Positions 27,164-35,779 of a DNA stretch of 64,000 bases are shown here, piece after piece (the first letter of the stretch is position 1; the number at the start of each line of letters is the position of its first letter). The notes under the pieces were generated by a model, which saw nothing but the letters and a program-made list of their open reading frames with translations, did no database searches and was not told where the DNA came from. The stretch lies in assembly GCF_022049065.2 (NCBI RefSeq), contig NZ_CP095744.1, forward strand, positions 310,001-374,000. The letters run 5' to 3'. The stretch is from Niallia sp. Man26. Lineage in GTDB: Bacteria > Bacillota > Bacilli > Bacillales > Cytobacillaceae. The translations under genes were made by a program, and so were the position numbers.

Positions 27164-27191
27164 ATTATAGCATAGATTATTCCAAAGGCAA
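27164..27191 (-). promoter_or_regulatory. sigma-A promoter of the MecA-like PBP
   Basis: On the minus strand, TTGCCT (27186-27191), a 16-bp spacer and TATAAT (27164-27169). The tandem operators lie immediately downstream. Confidence 0.65.
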
Positions 27192-27260
27192 ATCAACTTA
27201 GGTAATTTTATAGATGGAAGTAGCATGCAATGGGCATGTACTACTTTCCGAAAAAATTAA

Positions 27261-27286
27261 AGAGCGTTGAGAATTCTCAACGCTCT
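27261..27286 (-). terminator. terminator after the DHA2 exporter
   Basis: Perfect 13-bp arms (AGAGCGTTGAGAA and its complement) followed on the minus strand by TTAATTTTTTC. Confidence 0.85.
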
Positions 27287-27297
27287 AACGTATTATA

Positions 27298-28764
27298 TTA
27301 AGCTTTCTTCTCTCCAGGCTTAGATCCTTTAATAAAGAAAGCCAACAAAAATGCAACAATTGTCAAGTAAGTGGCAATCATAAAGGCATCATTGATTCCC
27401 ATGACTGTTCCTTCCTTCGCTGCTTGAGCCATGCCAAGCTTATCTGTCGGCAGTATGTTATGCAGCTTCATCCAGTCTTTAGCATGGTTTGTGCCTTGAT
27501 CTGTCATGATTGATACGAAGAAGGCCATGCCGATTGCGCCAGCAACCATTCGGAATGTGTTAACCATAGCAGTTCCATATTTATTCAAGCTTAGACCTAA
27601 ATCATTAAGTCCTGCAGTAAAGATTGGCATCATGATGAGAGACATACCGAACATTCTAATTGTATAAACCCATAGAATATAGGAATAACTTGTGTCTACT
27701 TCTAATCTTGTTAACGCAAATGTTGTCACCATTGTAATTGCCAATCCGATAATAGCAAGCCATTTTGCGCCATATTTATCGAACAGTTTACCTGTGATAG
27801 GAGACATGATCCCCATTACAATTCCGCCAGGCAACAGCATGAAGCCAGCTTCTAAAGCGCTGAAACCGTGGATGTTTTGCATGTAAATCGGCATTAAAAT
27901 CATTCCAGAGAACATGGACATTGTAACAGCAACGTTGATGATTGTTGTTAATGTGAACAGCTTGTACTTGAAAATCCTGAACTCTAAGATTGGATGCTTA
28001 ACAACAAGCTGACGCCATACGAACAGGATAAGGCTGATGCCGCCAATGATAAACATTGTTACTACTTCTGTTGAAGACCAACCCTTTGATCCAGCTGTTG
28101 AAAAAGCGTATAAAATTCCGCCAAATCCAATTGTTGAAAGAATAACTCCTAAGGAATCTAACTTTGGTCTGCTTGTTTGTGTGACATTTTTCACGAAGAA
28201 GATCGCAAGAATAAAGTCGATGAGAGCAATTGGAGCAATAATGTAAAAGATAACGCGCCAATTGTAGGATTCAATAATCCAGCCAGCCCATGTAGGACCA
28301 ATTGCAGGAGCGAAGTTCATTGCCACACCGAAGATACCCATGGCAAATCCGCGTCTATTTAGTGGGAAAATAGTGAAAATCACATTCGTAATTAATGGGA
28401 ATAAAATACCCGCACCGATTGCTTGTACTACCCGTCCAACAAGCATGATTGGGAACGTGCCAGCCATTGCACAGATTAATGTACCAACAGCAAATACTCC
28501 TATTGAAAATAAAAATAATTGCCTTGTCGTAAATCTCTCCATCAAAAAGGCAGTAACCGGAATAACGATACCATTCGTTAACAAAAATATCGTACTTAAC
28601 CAGTTCGCTTGCACTGCATCAATTTTAAAATGAGACATAATATCAGGCAACGCTACATTTATAACCGTCTGATTTAAAAATGCAACAAAAGCCCCTGCCA
28701 GCAGAACAGCAAATAGTGGTGTTGTACTAGAAGGTTTCGTTGCAGCTTTAGCAATAGTATTCAA
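27298..28764 (-). CDS. DHA2-family (EmrB/QacA) MFS drug exporter
   Basis: 488 aa with about 14 hydrophobic segments, the DHA2 number. The signatures are AFLNQTVINVALPDI at the first helix, the motif-C-like MGIFGVAMNFAPAIGPTWAGWII and the first cytoplasmic loop NWLSTIFLLTNGIVIP. It exports drugs or toxic amphiphiles by proton antiport in the cytoplasmic membrane. B. subtilis LmrB is a similar protein. No TetR or MarR regulator is adjacent. Transcribed alone and ending at a strong terminator. The ATG follows AGGAGAAAAGACA. Confidence 0.92.
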   Translation of the reverse strand: MNTIAKAATKPSSTTPLFAVLLAGAFVAFLNQTVINVALPDIMSHFKIDAVQANWLSTIFLLTNGIVIPVTAFLMERFTTRQLFLFSIGVFAVGTLICAMAGTFPIMLVGRVVQAIGAGILFPLITNVIFTIFPLNRRGFAMGIFGVAMNFAPAIGPTWAGWIIESYNWRVIFYIIAPIALIDFILAIFFVKNVTQTSRPKLDSLGVILSTIGFGGILYAFSTAGSKGWSSTEVVTMFIIGGISLILFVWRQLVVKHPILEFRIFKYKLFTLTTIINVAVTMSMFSGMILMPIYMQNIHGFSALEAGFMLLPGGIVMGIMSPITGKLFDKYGAKWLAIIGLAITMVTTFALTRLEVDTSYSYILWVYTIRMFGMSLIMMPIFTAGLNDLGLSLNKYGTAMVNTFRMVAGAIGMAFFVSIMTDQGTNHAKDWMKLHNILPTDKLGMAQAAKEGTVMGINDAFMIATYLTIVAFLLAFFIKGSKPGEKKA

Positions 28765-29153
28765 TTGTCTTTTCTCCTTTTATTTAGTTTTCCTTTATAA
28801 GTCAACAGAGAACGACTAGATAGTCAAATTCTAATATGCTCATAAAGAGAAATACTATACTAGTAGAATTAAAATTGGATTAAAAAAAAGTAAGTTTTTT
28901 ATTAATCAGCTAAAATTCACTATGTTTCCTATTTTGTTTACCTGTTTTCTTAAGTATTAAAACCTTTCTTCATTTGAGGATATAGTAAAAAGCCTCTATC
29001 TTGAGTGATAGAAGCTATAGGATATGTTCCTCAATTAATTTTCACAGTTGGTTCCTTCTGTTTGTCCAAACTTTACAGCACCAACCAAAAGTTAGTATTT
29101 CTTTAGTATTGGTGTTAACAATAGGGACAGGTGGTAATATAGCAAAGCTGCTG
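28765..29153. other. intergenic region with a leftward terminator
   Basis: Upstream of the DHA2 gene. A hairpin at 28991-29016 (AGCCTCTATC/GATAGAAGCT) is followed by TTTTTACTATA on the minus strand and would end the 29154-29519 transcript. Otherwise AT-rich with no gene seen. Confidence 0.6.
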
Positions 29154-29519
29154 CTAAGCAGCATACAATATACGGATACTCTTCTCGTAATACAAACTTA
29201 TTATTATTCTCATTATAAATAATAACGTAAAAAAACCTAAAATTGCTCCTGCAATAGAGTATAAACCTATACCTATGCAATAATTCAACATTTTAGATGT
29301 GGAAGTGACCCTTAATAGCAGGTTATCAAGAAAAATCGAAGTAGGTACTGCTGCAATGAAATAAATAGGGCCAGCAATAAGAAAGAAAAAGAGGAAGATA
29401 TCGAAAAAACTAAAATAAAGAACGTCCTCATTTTGATTCGCAACAGGAACGTAAGAAAACCAAGCGTAAAACAAACCGAATATAATGACAGATAGCGCTG
29501 CCGTTAAAAATCTGTACAA
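29154..29519 (-). CDS. hypothetical four-helix membrane protein
   Basis: 121 aa; TTG start after GAGGACGG. Hydrophobic segments are at about 5-25, 38-60, 78-98 and 92-112, with little soluble sequence between them. No recognised family. In another frame the sequence stays hydrophobic past the stop, so a recent frameshift near the 3' end cannot be excluded. It is alone in its transcript, ending at the hairpin near 29000. Confidence 0.6.
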   Translation of the reverse strand: MYRFLTAALSVIIFGLFYAWFSYVPVANQNEDVLYFSFFDIFLFFFLIAGPIYFIAAVPTSIFLDNLLLRVTSTSKMLNYCIGIGLYSIAGAILGFFTLLFIMRIIISLYYEKSIRILYAA

Positions 29520-29676
29520 CTTCCGTCCTCTCCCTCTGTAAAAATATGTTATATAGGATACGATACAGGGTCCATGAAAGTTTCATATGTCGTGTTATTA
29601 TAGCTGCAAGTATGATAAATACATAAAAAAGATTAGGAGAATCTACCCTAACCTTCTGTTTAGATACGCAAAAAAG

Positions 29677-29892
29677 TTAGTACTGCCATAAATCCTGGTT
29701 GCGAAAAACATTGATAAAATGACCGAAATTATCATTAAAATGCGTTAGTTCAAAATCATAGGGTTTGTCTGTTTCCATGCTTTCTGTTGAATCAACTCTA
29801 CCTCTTGGTTTAGTGAATCCAGCAATCACCATGCAAACAACAAAAATTAATACTACCCCTATCCACGTAATCTTTGGTTTACTTTCCTTCAA
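29677..29892 (-). CDS. small membrane-anchored protein (71 aa)
   Basis: TTG start at 29892 is preferred over a longer frame because AAGGAG lies 8 bp upstream. After KESKPKI a single hydrophobic helix (TWIGVVLIFVVCMVIAGF) is followed by a hydrophilic, probably extracellular tail with HFNDNFGHFINVFRN. No family recognised. Confidence 0.6.
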   Translation of the reverse strand: MKESKPKITWIGVVLIFVVCMVIAGFTKPRGRVDSTESMETDKPYDFELTHFNDNFGHFINVFRNQDLWQY

Positions 29893-30327
29893 TATGTATG
29901 CTCCTTTCTTGCTGCTTACCTGTACTAAAAAGTTATGACTGAAAGGGGAATTAATACTAATTAATAGTGAAATATCGATAAAAATACTCACAGTGGAGTT
30001 TTCTATTTTTTACAATATATTTACATAAAATTAATAAATACCCAATTATTAGTATATATGTAATCTTTTTCAACGTACATAGTCTATTCGAAATTTTTTT
30101 AAATAAAAAGCCTACTCCTTTGCCATTATGCTGAGAGTAGGCTTTTCTATGTTCCTAGTTTTTATTTCAACTATGATTATATAGGTAGTATTATTAACAC
30201 TTAATCGACACACTCAAATCTTATGAACAATATTAGAAGAGATAACTCCTATGCTAAAAGGAACTCTAAAATAAATGTTAAAACAATTTTTGAGGTTTAT
30301 GGTATTTATTCTGCAATGTTTTGAACT
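29893..30327. other. intergenic region with a bidirectional terminator
   Basis: AT-rich. A terminator at 30104-30150 (AAAAGCCTACTC/GAGTAGGCTTTT) serves the lipoprotein gene to the right on the minus strand and could work both ways. No coding signal seen. Confidence 0.7.
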
Positions 30328-30684
30328 TTAAGGAGATTCTTCATCCCTTGGCGCCCTCTCTAATAAATGCTCTCTATTTTCGTTGTCTCTAACAATAATA
30401 AATTGGTCTGTACCTTTAACCGAGTAAATTTTTGATCCAACTTTGAAATAATTTGACTGGTTATTTTCCGGCATTACATCTGCTGGCGTCTTTTTTTCAA
30501 CCTCACCTAACATTTCTCCGATTTTAATATTGTCATCCCAGACCGTTTCACTTCCATTATATTCTTTGTTATTGGCTACAACTATCATTGCATAATAAAC
30601 ATTGCTTTTTGCTTGATTACATGCCCCTAATAGCAAAACTATAAAAATGATTATAAGGACTGACGCTTTTTTCAGTAGGATCAC
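30328..30684 (-). CDS. small lipoprotein (118 aa)
   Basis: A type II signal peptide (ASVLIIIFIVLLLGAC) has the lipobox LGAC, predicting lipidation at Cys22 and an extracellular anchor. The mature part contains YYAMIVVANNKEYNGSETVW and IKIGEMLGEVEKKTPADVMP, ending with basic/acidic residues. It has the look of small Bacillus lipoproteins of unknown function. The ATG follows AGGTGATCC. Confidence 0.75.
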   Translation of the reverse strand: MILLKKASVLIIIFIVLLLGACNQAKSNVYYAMIVVANNKEYNGSETVWDDNIKIGEMLGEVEKKTPADVMPENNQSNYFKVGSKIYSVKGTDQFIIVRDNENREHLLERAPRDEESP

Positions 30685-30766
30685 CTCACCTAATATAACA
30701 TATTGAATATTTCAGATTATTTAGCATAAATATGTACGTTCGATTCCTTTCTTCAAATAAGAAAAA

Positions 30767-30791
30767 GACATTTTAGAAAAGCTAAAATGTC
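30767..30791 (-). terminator. terminator after the histidine kinase
   Basis: The stem GACATTTTAG/CTAAAATGTC is followed by TTTTTCTTATTTG on the minus strand, just past the kinase stop. Confidence 0.85.
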
Positions 30792-30799
30792 CCTACTCT

Positions 30800-32428
30800 T
30801 TAATCTATGCTAATCGGGAGCAAAATCTCCACTTCTGTACCTTCATTAACCTCACTTGCATAACGGATTTTTCCTTTATGTGCCTGAACAATCCGGTAAC
30901 TGACCGTTAACCCTAAGCCTGTTCCTTTTTCTTTTGCTGAATAAAATGGTTCTCCGAGTCGTTTGATTCTGTCCTTTTCTATTCCGCAGCCATCGTCCTT
31001 TACTTTTATTCGGATGAAGCCGTCTTTTGTATTTTTCATGGTGATGTTTACTTTGTTGGAATCTGCTTCGATTGAATTTTTAATAATGTTAATGAACAGC
31101 TGTTTTAATTGGTTTGGCTCACAATCTATTTCTGGGAGTGCGCCTAGTACTTCTAATTTTGTTTCTACTCCATACAGATTTGATTGAGATTCAAGCAATC
31201 CAAATACAGAGCTCATAATGCTTTCTACTCTTGCTTTTTCATATGCCAGTTCTTGTGGTTTTGCTAGTAATAATAGCTCACTAACGATATCGTTAATTCG
31301 GTCGATTTCATCTAAGACAATTTGATGAAAGGTTTTGTCTGATGGTTTGTTATCTGATTTCATTAGCTGAATAAATCCGCGTATGGAGGTAAGTGGATTT
31401 CTGATTTCATGGGCAACACTTGCTGCCAATTCACCAGCGACAGACAGCTTTTCTGCTTTGCGGAGCATCGCTTCCGTTTCTTTTATTGCGGTAACATCTC
31501 TGCCATAACCTATAACACCGACGATTTCGCCGTCCAACATCATCGGAAAAGTAGTACAGGATATATCACTGATACTGCCATCTCTTTTTTTGATTTTTGT
31601 TTCTTTTGTAGATGATTTGCCTTGAAGAACATGAGATAATAATGAGTTCCTGAGAAGTTCTTGAAATTCGTCTGTAACTAAGCTGACGATTTCTTTGCCA
31701 ATAAACTCTTCTGCGCTGTAGCCTGTTATTTTCTCAAACTGGCGATTTACATTCACTACTTTTCCGTCTAAATCAAGGACATACACCATATCCGGGTTAT
31801 TTTCAAAGAGGGACTGATATTGCTGCTTTGTTGTGCTCAAGTCCTTTTCTGTCATTAGATGATCTGTAATATCACGGCCAATTATTACTAATGAATGGCG
31901 GCTTCCATCATCATTGAAATTAGGGACTTTTATTGTATCAAATGTTCTCGTTTCCCCATTAGGAAGTGAGAGATATTCTAAATGCCGCGTAACTTTGCCA
32001 GACTTCCATGCTTCTTCGTCTGATTGTTCAATGCTAACAAGTGCATCATGATAAAAGTCTGTAAACTTCGCCATTTCGGAATCCGTTTTCCCTCTAAAAT
32101 CGAGACCTTCTAGCTGAAAAAACTTCAAACCAGCTTCATTTACCTCAAGCCACCGGCCGTCTCCGTCTTTAAACTTCACAAAATCAACCATTGAATTAAT
32201 CAGCGTTTGCAGCTGTTTTTTCTCTTCTGTTACGGTTTCGAATTCCTCTTTTCTGACAATGAGGACATAAATAAGAATACTAGTAAAACAAACATATAAA
32301 ATTCCTTTTAATTTTTGCAGAAACAGCATAGTCGATTTACTGTCGACAAAATTTAGTAAATAATCTGTTCCGAAGATCCATAGTAAACTGACTACTATAT
32401 ATAAATAAAGAAAATTCTTTTTTGACAT
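30800..32428 (-). CDS. PAS-domain sensor histidine kinase, sporulation-kinase-like
   Basis: 542 aa. Two N-terminal membrane helices (about 5-22 and 38-60) are followed by two PAS domains (about 85-195 and 205-320, with FENNPDMVYVLDLDGKVVNVN). The HisKA phosphoacceptor is AASVAHEIRNPLTSIRGF (His near residue 340). The HATPase_c domain has the N box IIKNSIEA, the G1 box DDGCGI and the G2 box GTGLGL. There is no adjacent response regulator, the usual state for Kin-type kinases that feed the Spo0F phosphorelay in Bacilli; that role is inference. Monocistronic with its own terminator. Confidence 0.9.
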   Translation of the reverse strand: MSKKNFLYLYIVVSLLWIFGTDYLLNFVDSKSTMLFLQKLKGILYVCFTSILIYVLIVRKEEFETVTEEKKQLQTLINSMVDFVKFKDGDGRWLEVNEAGLKFFQLEGLDFRGKTDSEMAKFTDFYHDALVSIEQSDEEAWKSGKVTRHLEYLSLPNGETRTFDTIKVPNFNDDGSRHSLVIIGRDITDHLMTEKDLSTTKQQYQSLFENNPDMVYVLDLDGKVVNVNRQFEKITGYSAEEFIGKEIVSLVTDEFQELLRNSLLSHVLQGKSSTKETKIKKRDGSISDISCTTFPMMLDGEIVGVIGYGRDVTAIKETEAMLRKAEKLSVAGELAASVAHEIRNPLTSIRGFIQLMKSDNKPSDKTFHQIVLDEIDRINDIVSELLLLAKPQELAYEKARVESIMSSVFGLLESQSNLYGVETKLEVLGALPEIDCEPNQLKQLFINIIKNSIEADSNKVNITMKNTKDGFIRIKVKDDGCGIEKDRIKRLGEPFYSAKEKGTGLGLTVSYRIVQAHKGKIRYASEVNEGTEVEILLPISID

Positions 32429-32540
32429 TGTATTTCTCCTTAATTACATCAATAGCCCTATTTTACTATAATTGGAGTACTAATTGACATGGATTAAATA
32501 TCCATTTTTAAGAGATGAATATGGATATTTAAAATGCAGA

Positions 32541-32570
32541 CAAAAAAACAGCCAACTTTTTTTGTGGCTG
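32541..32570 (-). terminator. terminator after the PD-(D/E)XK-like gene
   Basis: CAGCCA/TGGCTG stem with a T-rich loop, then TTTTTTTGTC on the minus strand. Confidence 0.78.
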
Positions 32571-32581
32571 CCATTTTAAGG

Positions 32582-33469
32582 TTAGTATGCCTGAATACCA
32601 AACTTCAACAATTTTTTAGGTAAAATATCATCTAGGTTCTGGATATCAGCGTCGTTTAATTCAATCAAGTTAAATTCGTATTTTTTATAGACCCTTAGTT
32701 TTTCTGATTTTCTATGTAAGTACCTTGGATCATTCTCAAGTCCCCAGTATTCTATATAGACTTTACCTACTGGCAAATAAAAATCACAATATACATCTTC
32801 TTCAACAGGGAGTTTTCTTTCATATGCATGTACAATCTCAGACATATATAGCCAGTTATCTATTAACATTTCTGCTCTGGATCGTACATAATGACCATCA
32901 GCACTTCTGTGTGTTGCTTCAAACTTTTCACGGAACCCTATTGTTTCTTTTTCTTGAACTTCATTTTTTTCTTCGATTGAATCTCCTTTTGCCTCTTTCA
33001 AAGCATTAATAATCCTGCTTCTTGTTAGAATACTAGATTTCCAACAGACATAGGGAACCCCTGTCTTATCATATTCTAATTGTTTTCCTCCCACTAATTT
33101 ACCTAATGGAGTTACAGTCCATCCTTTAACTGACTTTTGAACTAAACCCAATTCAGATAAAATGGGGTTTATTCTAAATTTTGATATTCCAAAATGCTTT
33201 CCTAGTGCAGTAGAAGTCAGCAAGTTTTTTTCTTCTTCTTTAGAAGTGAAGATTTTATCCTGCTTAAATTCCTCAGTCCATGCAATATAACTCCCATAAC
33301 GAGGATGGCTCTTTATTACTCCACCCTTATTTTTACCTAATTCAGTTAATAACCAGTTATCATCCAGTCTTCTTACTAGGCCGTTATCTGATAACAGCTT
33401 AAATACCTCTTTAGCTGGTAACTGTAACTCTTTTGAAAGAGCAGTGGTAGATAAATATTTAATGTCCAT
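32582..33469 (-). CDS. twin winged-helix protein with PD-(D/E)XK-like C-terminal domain
   Basis: 295 aa. Two related N-terminal units (about 5-75 and 80-150) each run from STTALSKEL / STALGKHFG to NWLLTELGK / GWTVTPLGK and then an aromatic patch (YIAW / YVCW), as in winged-helix or KilA-C-like DNA-binding modules. The C-terminal region (about 190-290) has RSRAEMLIDNWL, VYCDFYLP, VYIEYWG and YKKYEFNLIEL, an E...D...ExY...K order typical of PD-(D/E)XK nuclease folds. So it may be a DNA-binding nuclease, perhaps a defence or repair protein. Monocistronic. Family name unknown to me. Confidence 0.65.
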   Translation of the reverse strand: MDIKYLSTTALSKELQLPAKEVFKLLSDNGLVRRLDDNWLLTELGKNKGGVIKSHPRYGSYIAWTEEFKQDKIFTSKEEEKNLLTSTALGKHFGISKFRINPILSELGLVQKSVKGWTVTPLGKLVGGKQLEYDKTGVPYVCWKSSILTRSRIINALKEAKGDSIEEKNEVQEKETIGFREKFEATHRSADGHYVRSRAEMLIDNWLYMSEIVHAYERKLPVEEDVYCDFYLPVGKVYIEYWGLENDPRYLHRKSEKLRVYKKYEFNLIELNDADIQNLDDILPKKLLKFGIQAY

Positions 33470-33897
33470 CTCGACTCTCCTATCTTTATTCTAAAGAATA
33501 ACTTTTGGTTTCATCGGTCCTATCAGTGTATATTTAATTTTAATTATATATAAAGCAAAACATAGGTAGTAATCCTTATAACATAAATTCTAAATCATAC
33601 GAATTCATTATCAATAGCTATAATCAACTAAATCATCTAGGAAAATCATACCATATAATGAAATGAAAGAGTATATCTTATCCTATAAATGTAAAAAATT
33701 AAAAATTTTCCAAGGTTCCTAGAATAACACTTCTAATATCCTCTTATCTCAGCATGCTCTATAAATTGATTAAAATTCAGAAACCCGAAAGAGTCAACTA
33801 AGGGATCAACTAAATCCCCTCTCCAGCTCATCTGAATTCTTACATCTTTTAAAAGTAAGCAATGAACAGGCATATATATAAGAATCTAAATGAAAAT
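33470..33897. other. mostly non-coding, one 46-codon minus-strand frame
   Basis: A minus-strand frame at 33733-33873 reads MPVHCLLLKDVRIQMSW and ends FIEHAEIRGY. Its composition is protein-like, but it lacks a ribosome binding site and is probably a gene remnant. The rest is AT-rich promoter-side sequence of the gene to the left. Confidence 0.4.
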
Positions 33898-34105
33898 TCA
33901 CTTAGCTCTTAATACAGACCTCCCTTTATACAAAACTAGTATCGCAATAAGAAGCACACCCATAAATGCTGGCATAGCATGCCCTATTGCTACATAGATT
34001 TGCCCTCCAATGAAAGGGCCGGTTATTCTTGCTAAAAATTGAATTCATTGACTTACACCTATAACCCTGCCTTGTTCACTAGCATGAGTCTTTCCACCCG
34101 TGTCA
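33898..34105 (-). pseudogene. C-terminal remnant of an MFS transporter
   Basis: The minus-strand translation ASEQGRVIGVSQ, stop, IQFLARITGPFIGGQIY, then AFMGVLLIAILVLY, is the usual last third of a DHA1-type major facilitator exporter. One in-frame stop is present and all upstream sequence is missing. Confidence 0.65.
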
Positions 34106-34160
34106 TGCTGCATTAACCATATTATAGTGAACTTTTTGTTTCTTTTTTAACAATATCAAA

Positions 34161-34202
34161 AAAAGGGATTTGAAACGGAGATTTCGCGTTTCAAATCCCT
34201 TT
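34161..34202 (-). terminator. terminator after the EVE-HNH gene
   Basis: About 16-bp stem AAAGGGATTTGAAACG and its complement, then TTTTTTTGA on the minus strand, 7 bp after the stop. Confidence 0.9.
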
Positions 34203-34208
34203 CTTAAA

Positions 34209-35171
34209 TTATCCTAAATCCCCGCTTTCCATTTCCTCTTTAACATCTATTGCTTTGCTCCATACATTCCGCTTATGCCACTTAAAATACACTTTATTCT
34301 CCGGATTCAGCTTAATCTTCTTCTTCGTTAATAAGCTATATTTCAAGTAGTCCTCCTCCTTTATTTCAGGAGATATATGCAATCTTCCTTGCCCATCAAA
34401 TGCTATTTTGCCGTTTTCGTATAATGCATCATGATTGCAGCAAAGCAGTAAGCCGTTATATGGATCAATTCGCTCTTCGTTCGTGCTGTCTTTCCATGGC
34501 TTAGAGCGGCTTGCTCGCAGCAGTTCTGGAAGGTCTATATCACAAAGGGCACACTTACAGCCCCACAGTTGCAACAAATCTTTTTTGAATCGTTGCTGAC
34601 CTAGTCTGATTTTTGTTTTAACCTCTGACTCTGTTTCGGCAATTACTGGAATCAAAGTATTATGTTCTGTTACTTTAATATAATCCATGGATAATTCCAA
34701 TTGCTCTGTATCAATTAAATAGATGTTCAATTCACCGATTAACTCTAGTAGCTTGATTGCTAGTTCTTCGTTACATGGATATAAGTAGCCTGAGTTGCCG
34801 CTAGCATCCTCTTGAAATGGTGAATATTTTAAAGGTAGCACTGGGAGAATTTCCGCAAATTTCCCTTTTACATTAACTGATTTATCCAGCTCATAATACT
34901 CTAGCTCAACTAAGTAGCCTACTTCGTCATCAAAAAGGTCAGATTGTAAAACAAGAGGTCTTCTTGATTCGATGCAGTCCTCTTTAGCAATGCTGATAGC
35001 AACAATATTTCCTTTCACATAGTGAAAAATCCGGTCGCCCTTTTTAACTTCCTTCATTCTTTCCCAGGAATGTTCTGTATTGCCGCCCTTATCTATTTGA
35101 GGCGACCAAATGATTCCTAAATCCCTTACTTCATGATACTTGCTTCCTTGCATTACGATATATGTGTTCAA
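34209..35171 (-). CDS. EVE-like domain plus HNH endonuclease
   Basis: 320 aa. The N-terminal half (about 1-150) resembles an EVE/PUA-like modified-base reader: IIWSPQIDKGGNTEHSWERM, KKGDRIFHYVKGNIVAISIA, then VELEYYEL. The C-terminal half is an HNH_2-type nuclease (about 205-280): CALCDIDLPELLRASRSKPW, DPYNGLLLCCNHDALYE, FDGQGRLHIS. This order is that of type IV-like restriction enzymes that cut modified phage DNA, so a single-gene defence role is likely by inference. The ATG start has no strong Shine-Dalgarno (GGGGGAAG is close). Monocistronic with a terminator. Confidence 0.82.
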   Translation of the reverse strand: MNTYIVMQGSKYHEVRDLGIIWSPQIDKGGNTEHSWERMKEVKKGDRIFHYVKGNIVAISIAKEDCIESRRPLVLQSDLFDDEVGYLVELEYYELDKSVNVKGKFAEILPVLPLKYSPFQEDASGNSGYLYPCNEELAIKLLELIGELNIYLIDTEQLELSMDYIKVTEHNTLIPVIAETESEVKTKIRLGQQRFKKDLLQLWGCKCALCDIDLPELLRASRSKPWKDSTNEERIDPYNGLLLCCNHDALYENGKIAFDGQGRLHISPEIKEEDYLKYSLLTKKKIKLNPENKVYFKWHKRNVWSKAIDVKEEMESGDLG

Positions 35172-35779
35172 ACTGCTTCCCCCTGTAACCCGCTTGCTGT
35201 GATTCTTATAATTCCGTTTAATTTTTTATTAATGCTTTATCTTTTTATTAAGATAATTGTTGGATGCGTATAATTTACTATCTATATTTAAGCTTTAGAT
35301 GCATTTGATTCAGATGATATTTAGTTCTTCATTACTACTTAAATTATATCATAAGTATCGACATTAACGGCTCTCTAAAACACTGCAATTCGACTTATTA
35401 TGACAAGTTTTTAAATCATTGCATTTTTGAAGTCACCATAGTATGCCGCTAAATAGAATTTTAGCTGTTAAACTGACCTTTTTCAAAAATGAATCTTTAT
35501 TAATAAGTGTTGAATTATCAATGCATACACAATAGTGTCTATATATAGTGACTATCCTATTGATTGCTATCGTTTTTTCAAGATTTTCGTCAATTTTTTT
35601 TAGTTTATTTCTGTTGAATATTATCCTTTGGAGACTATATTAAGTCCCTAACTAGTCTCTGTTGTTTGCATATGAAAAAGCAAACACATAAGCTCTTCCA
35701 TAGAGAAAATGATACAATTCACTATATAAACTATTGGATATTGACTATAAAGTCGTTCATTTATATTGGAGGTTGTGAT
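35172..35779. other. 600-bp divergent intergenic region with palindromes
   Basis: No gene seen. It holds copy 1 of a 24-bp element at 35532-35555 (ATAGTGTCTA, 4 bp, TAGTGACTAT) and an inverted repeat GAGACTA...TAGTCTC at 35638-35661. The LysR promoter must lie here. An upstream in-frame ATG at 35666 is not used, because the good ribosome binding site is at 35768. Confidence 0.6.
35532..35555. repeat. 24-bp palindromic element, copy 1
   Basis: Form ATAGTG-N-CTA, 4 A/T bases, TAG-N-NACTAT. One arm position deviates from the other copies at 37787, 44720 and 54935. Confidence 0.6.
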
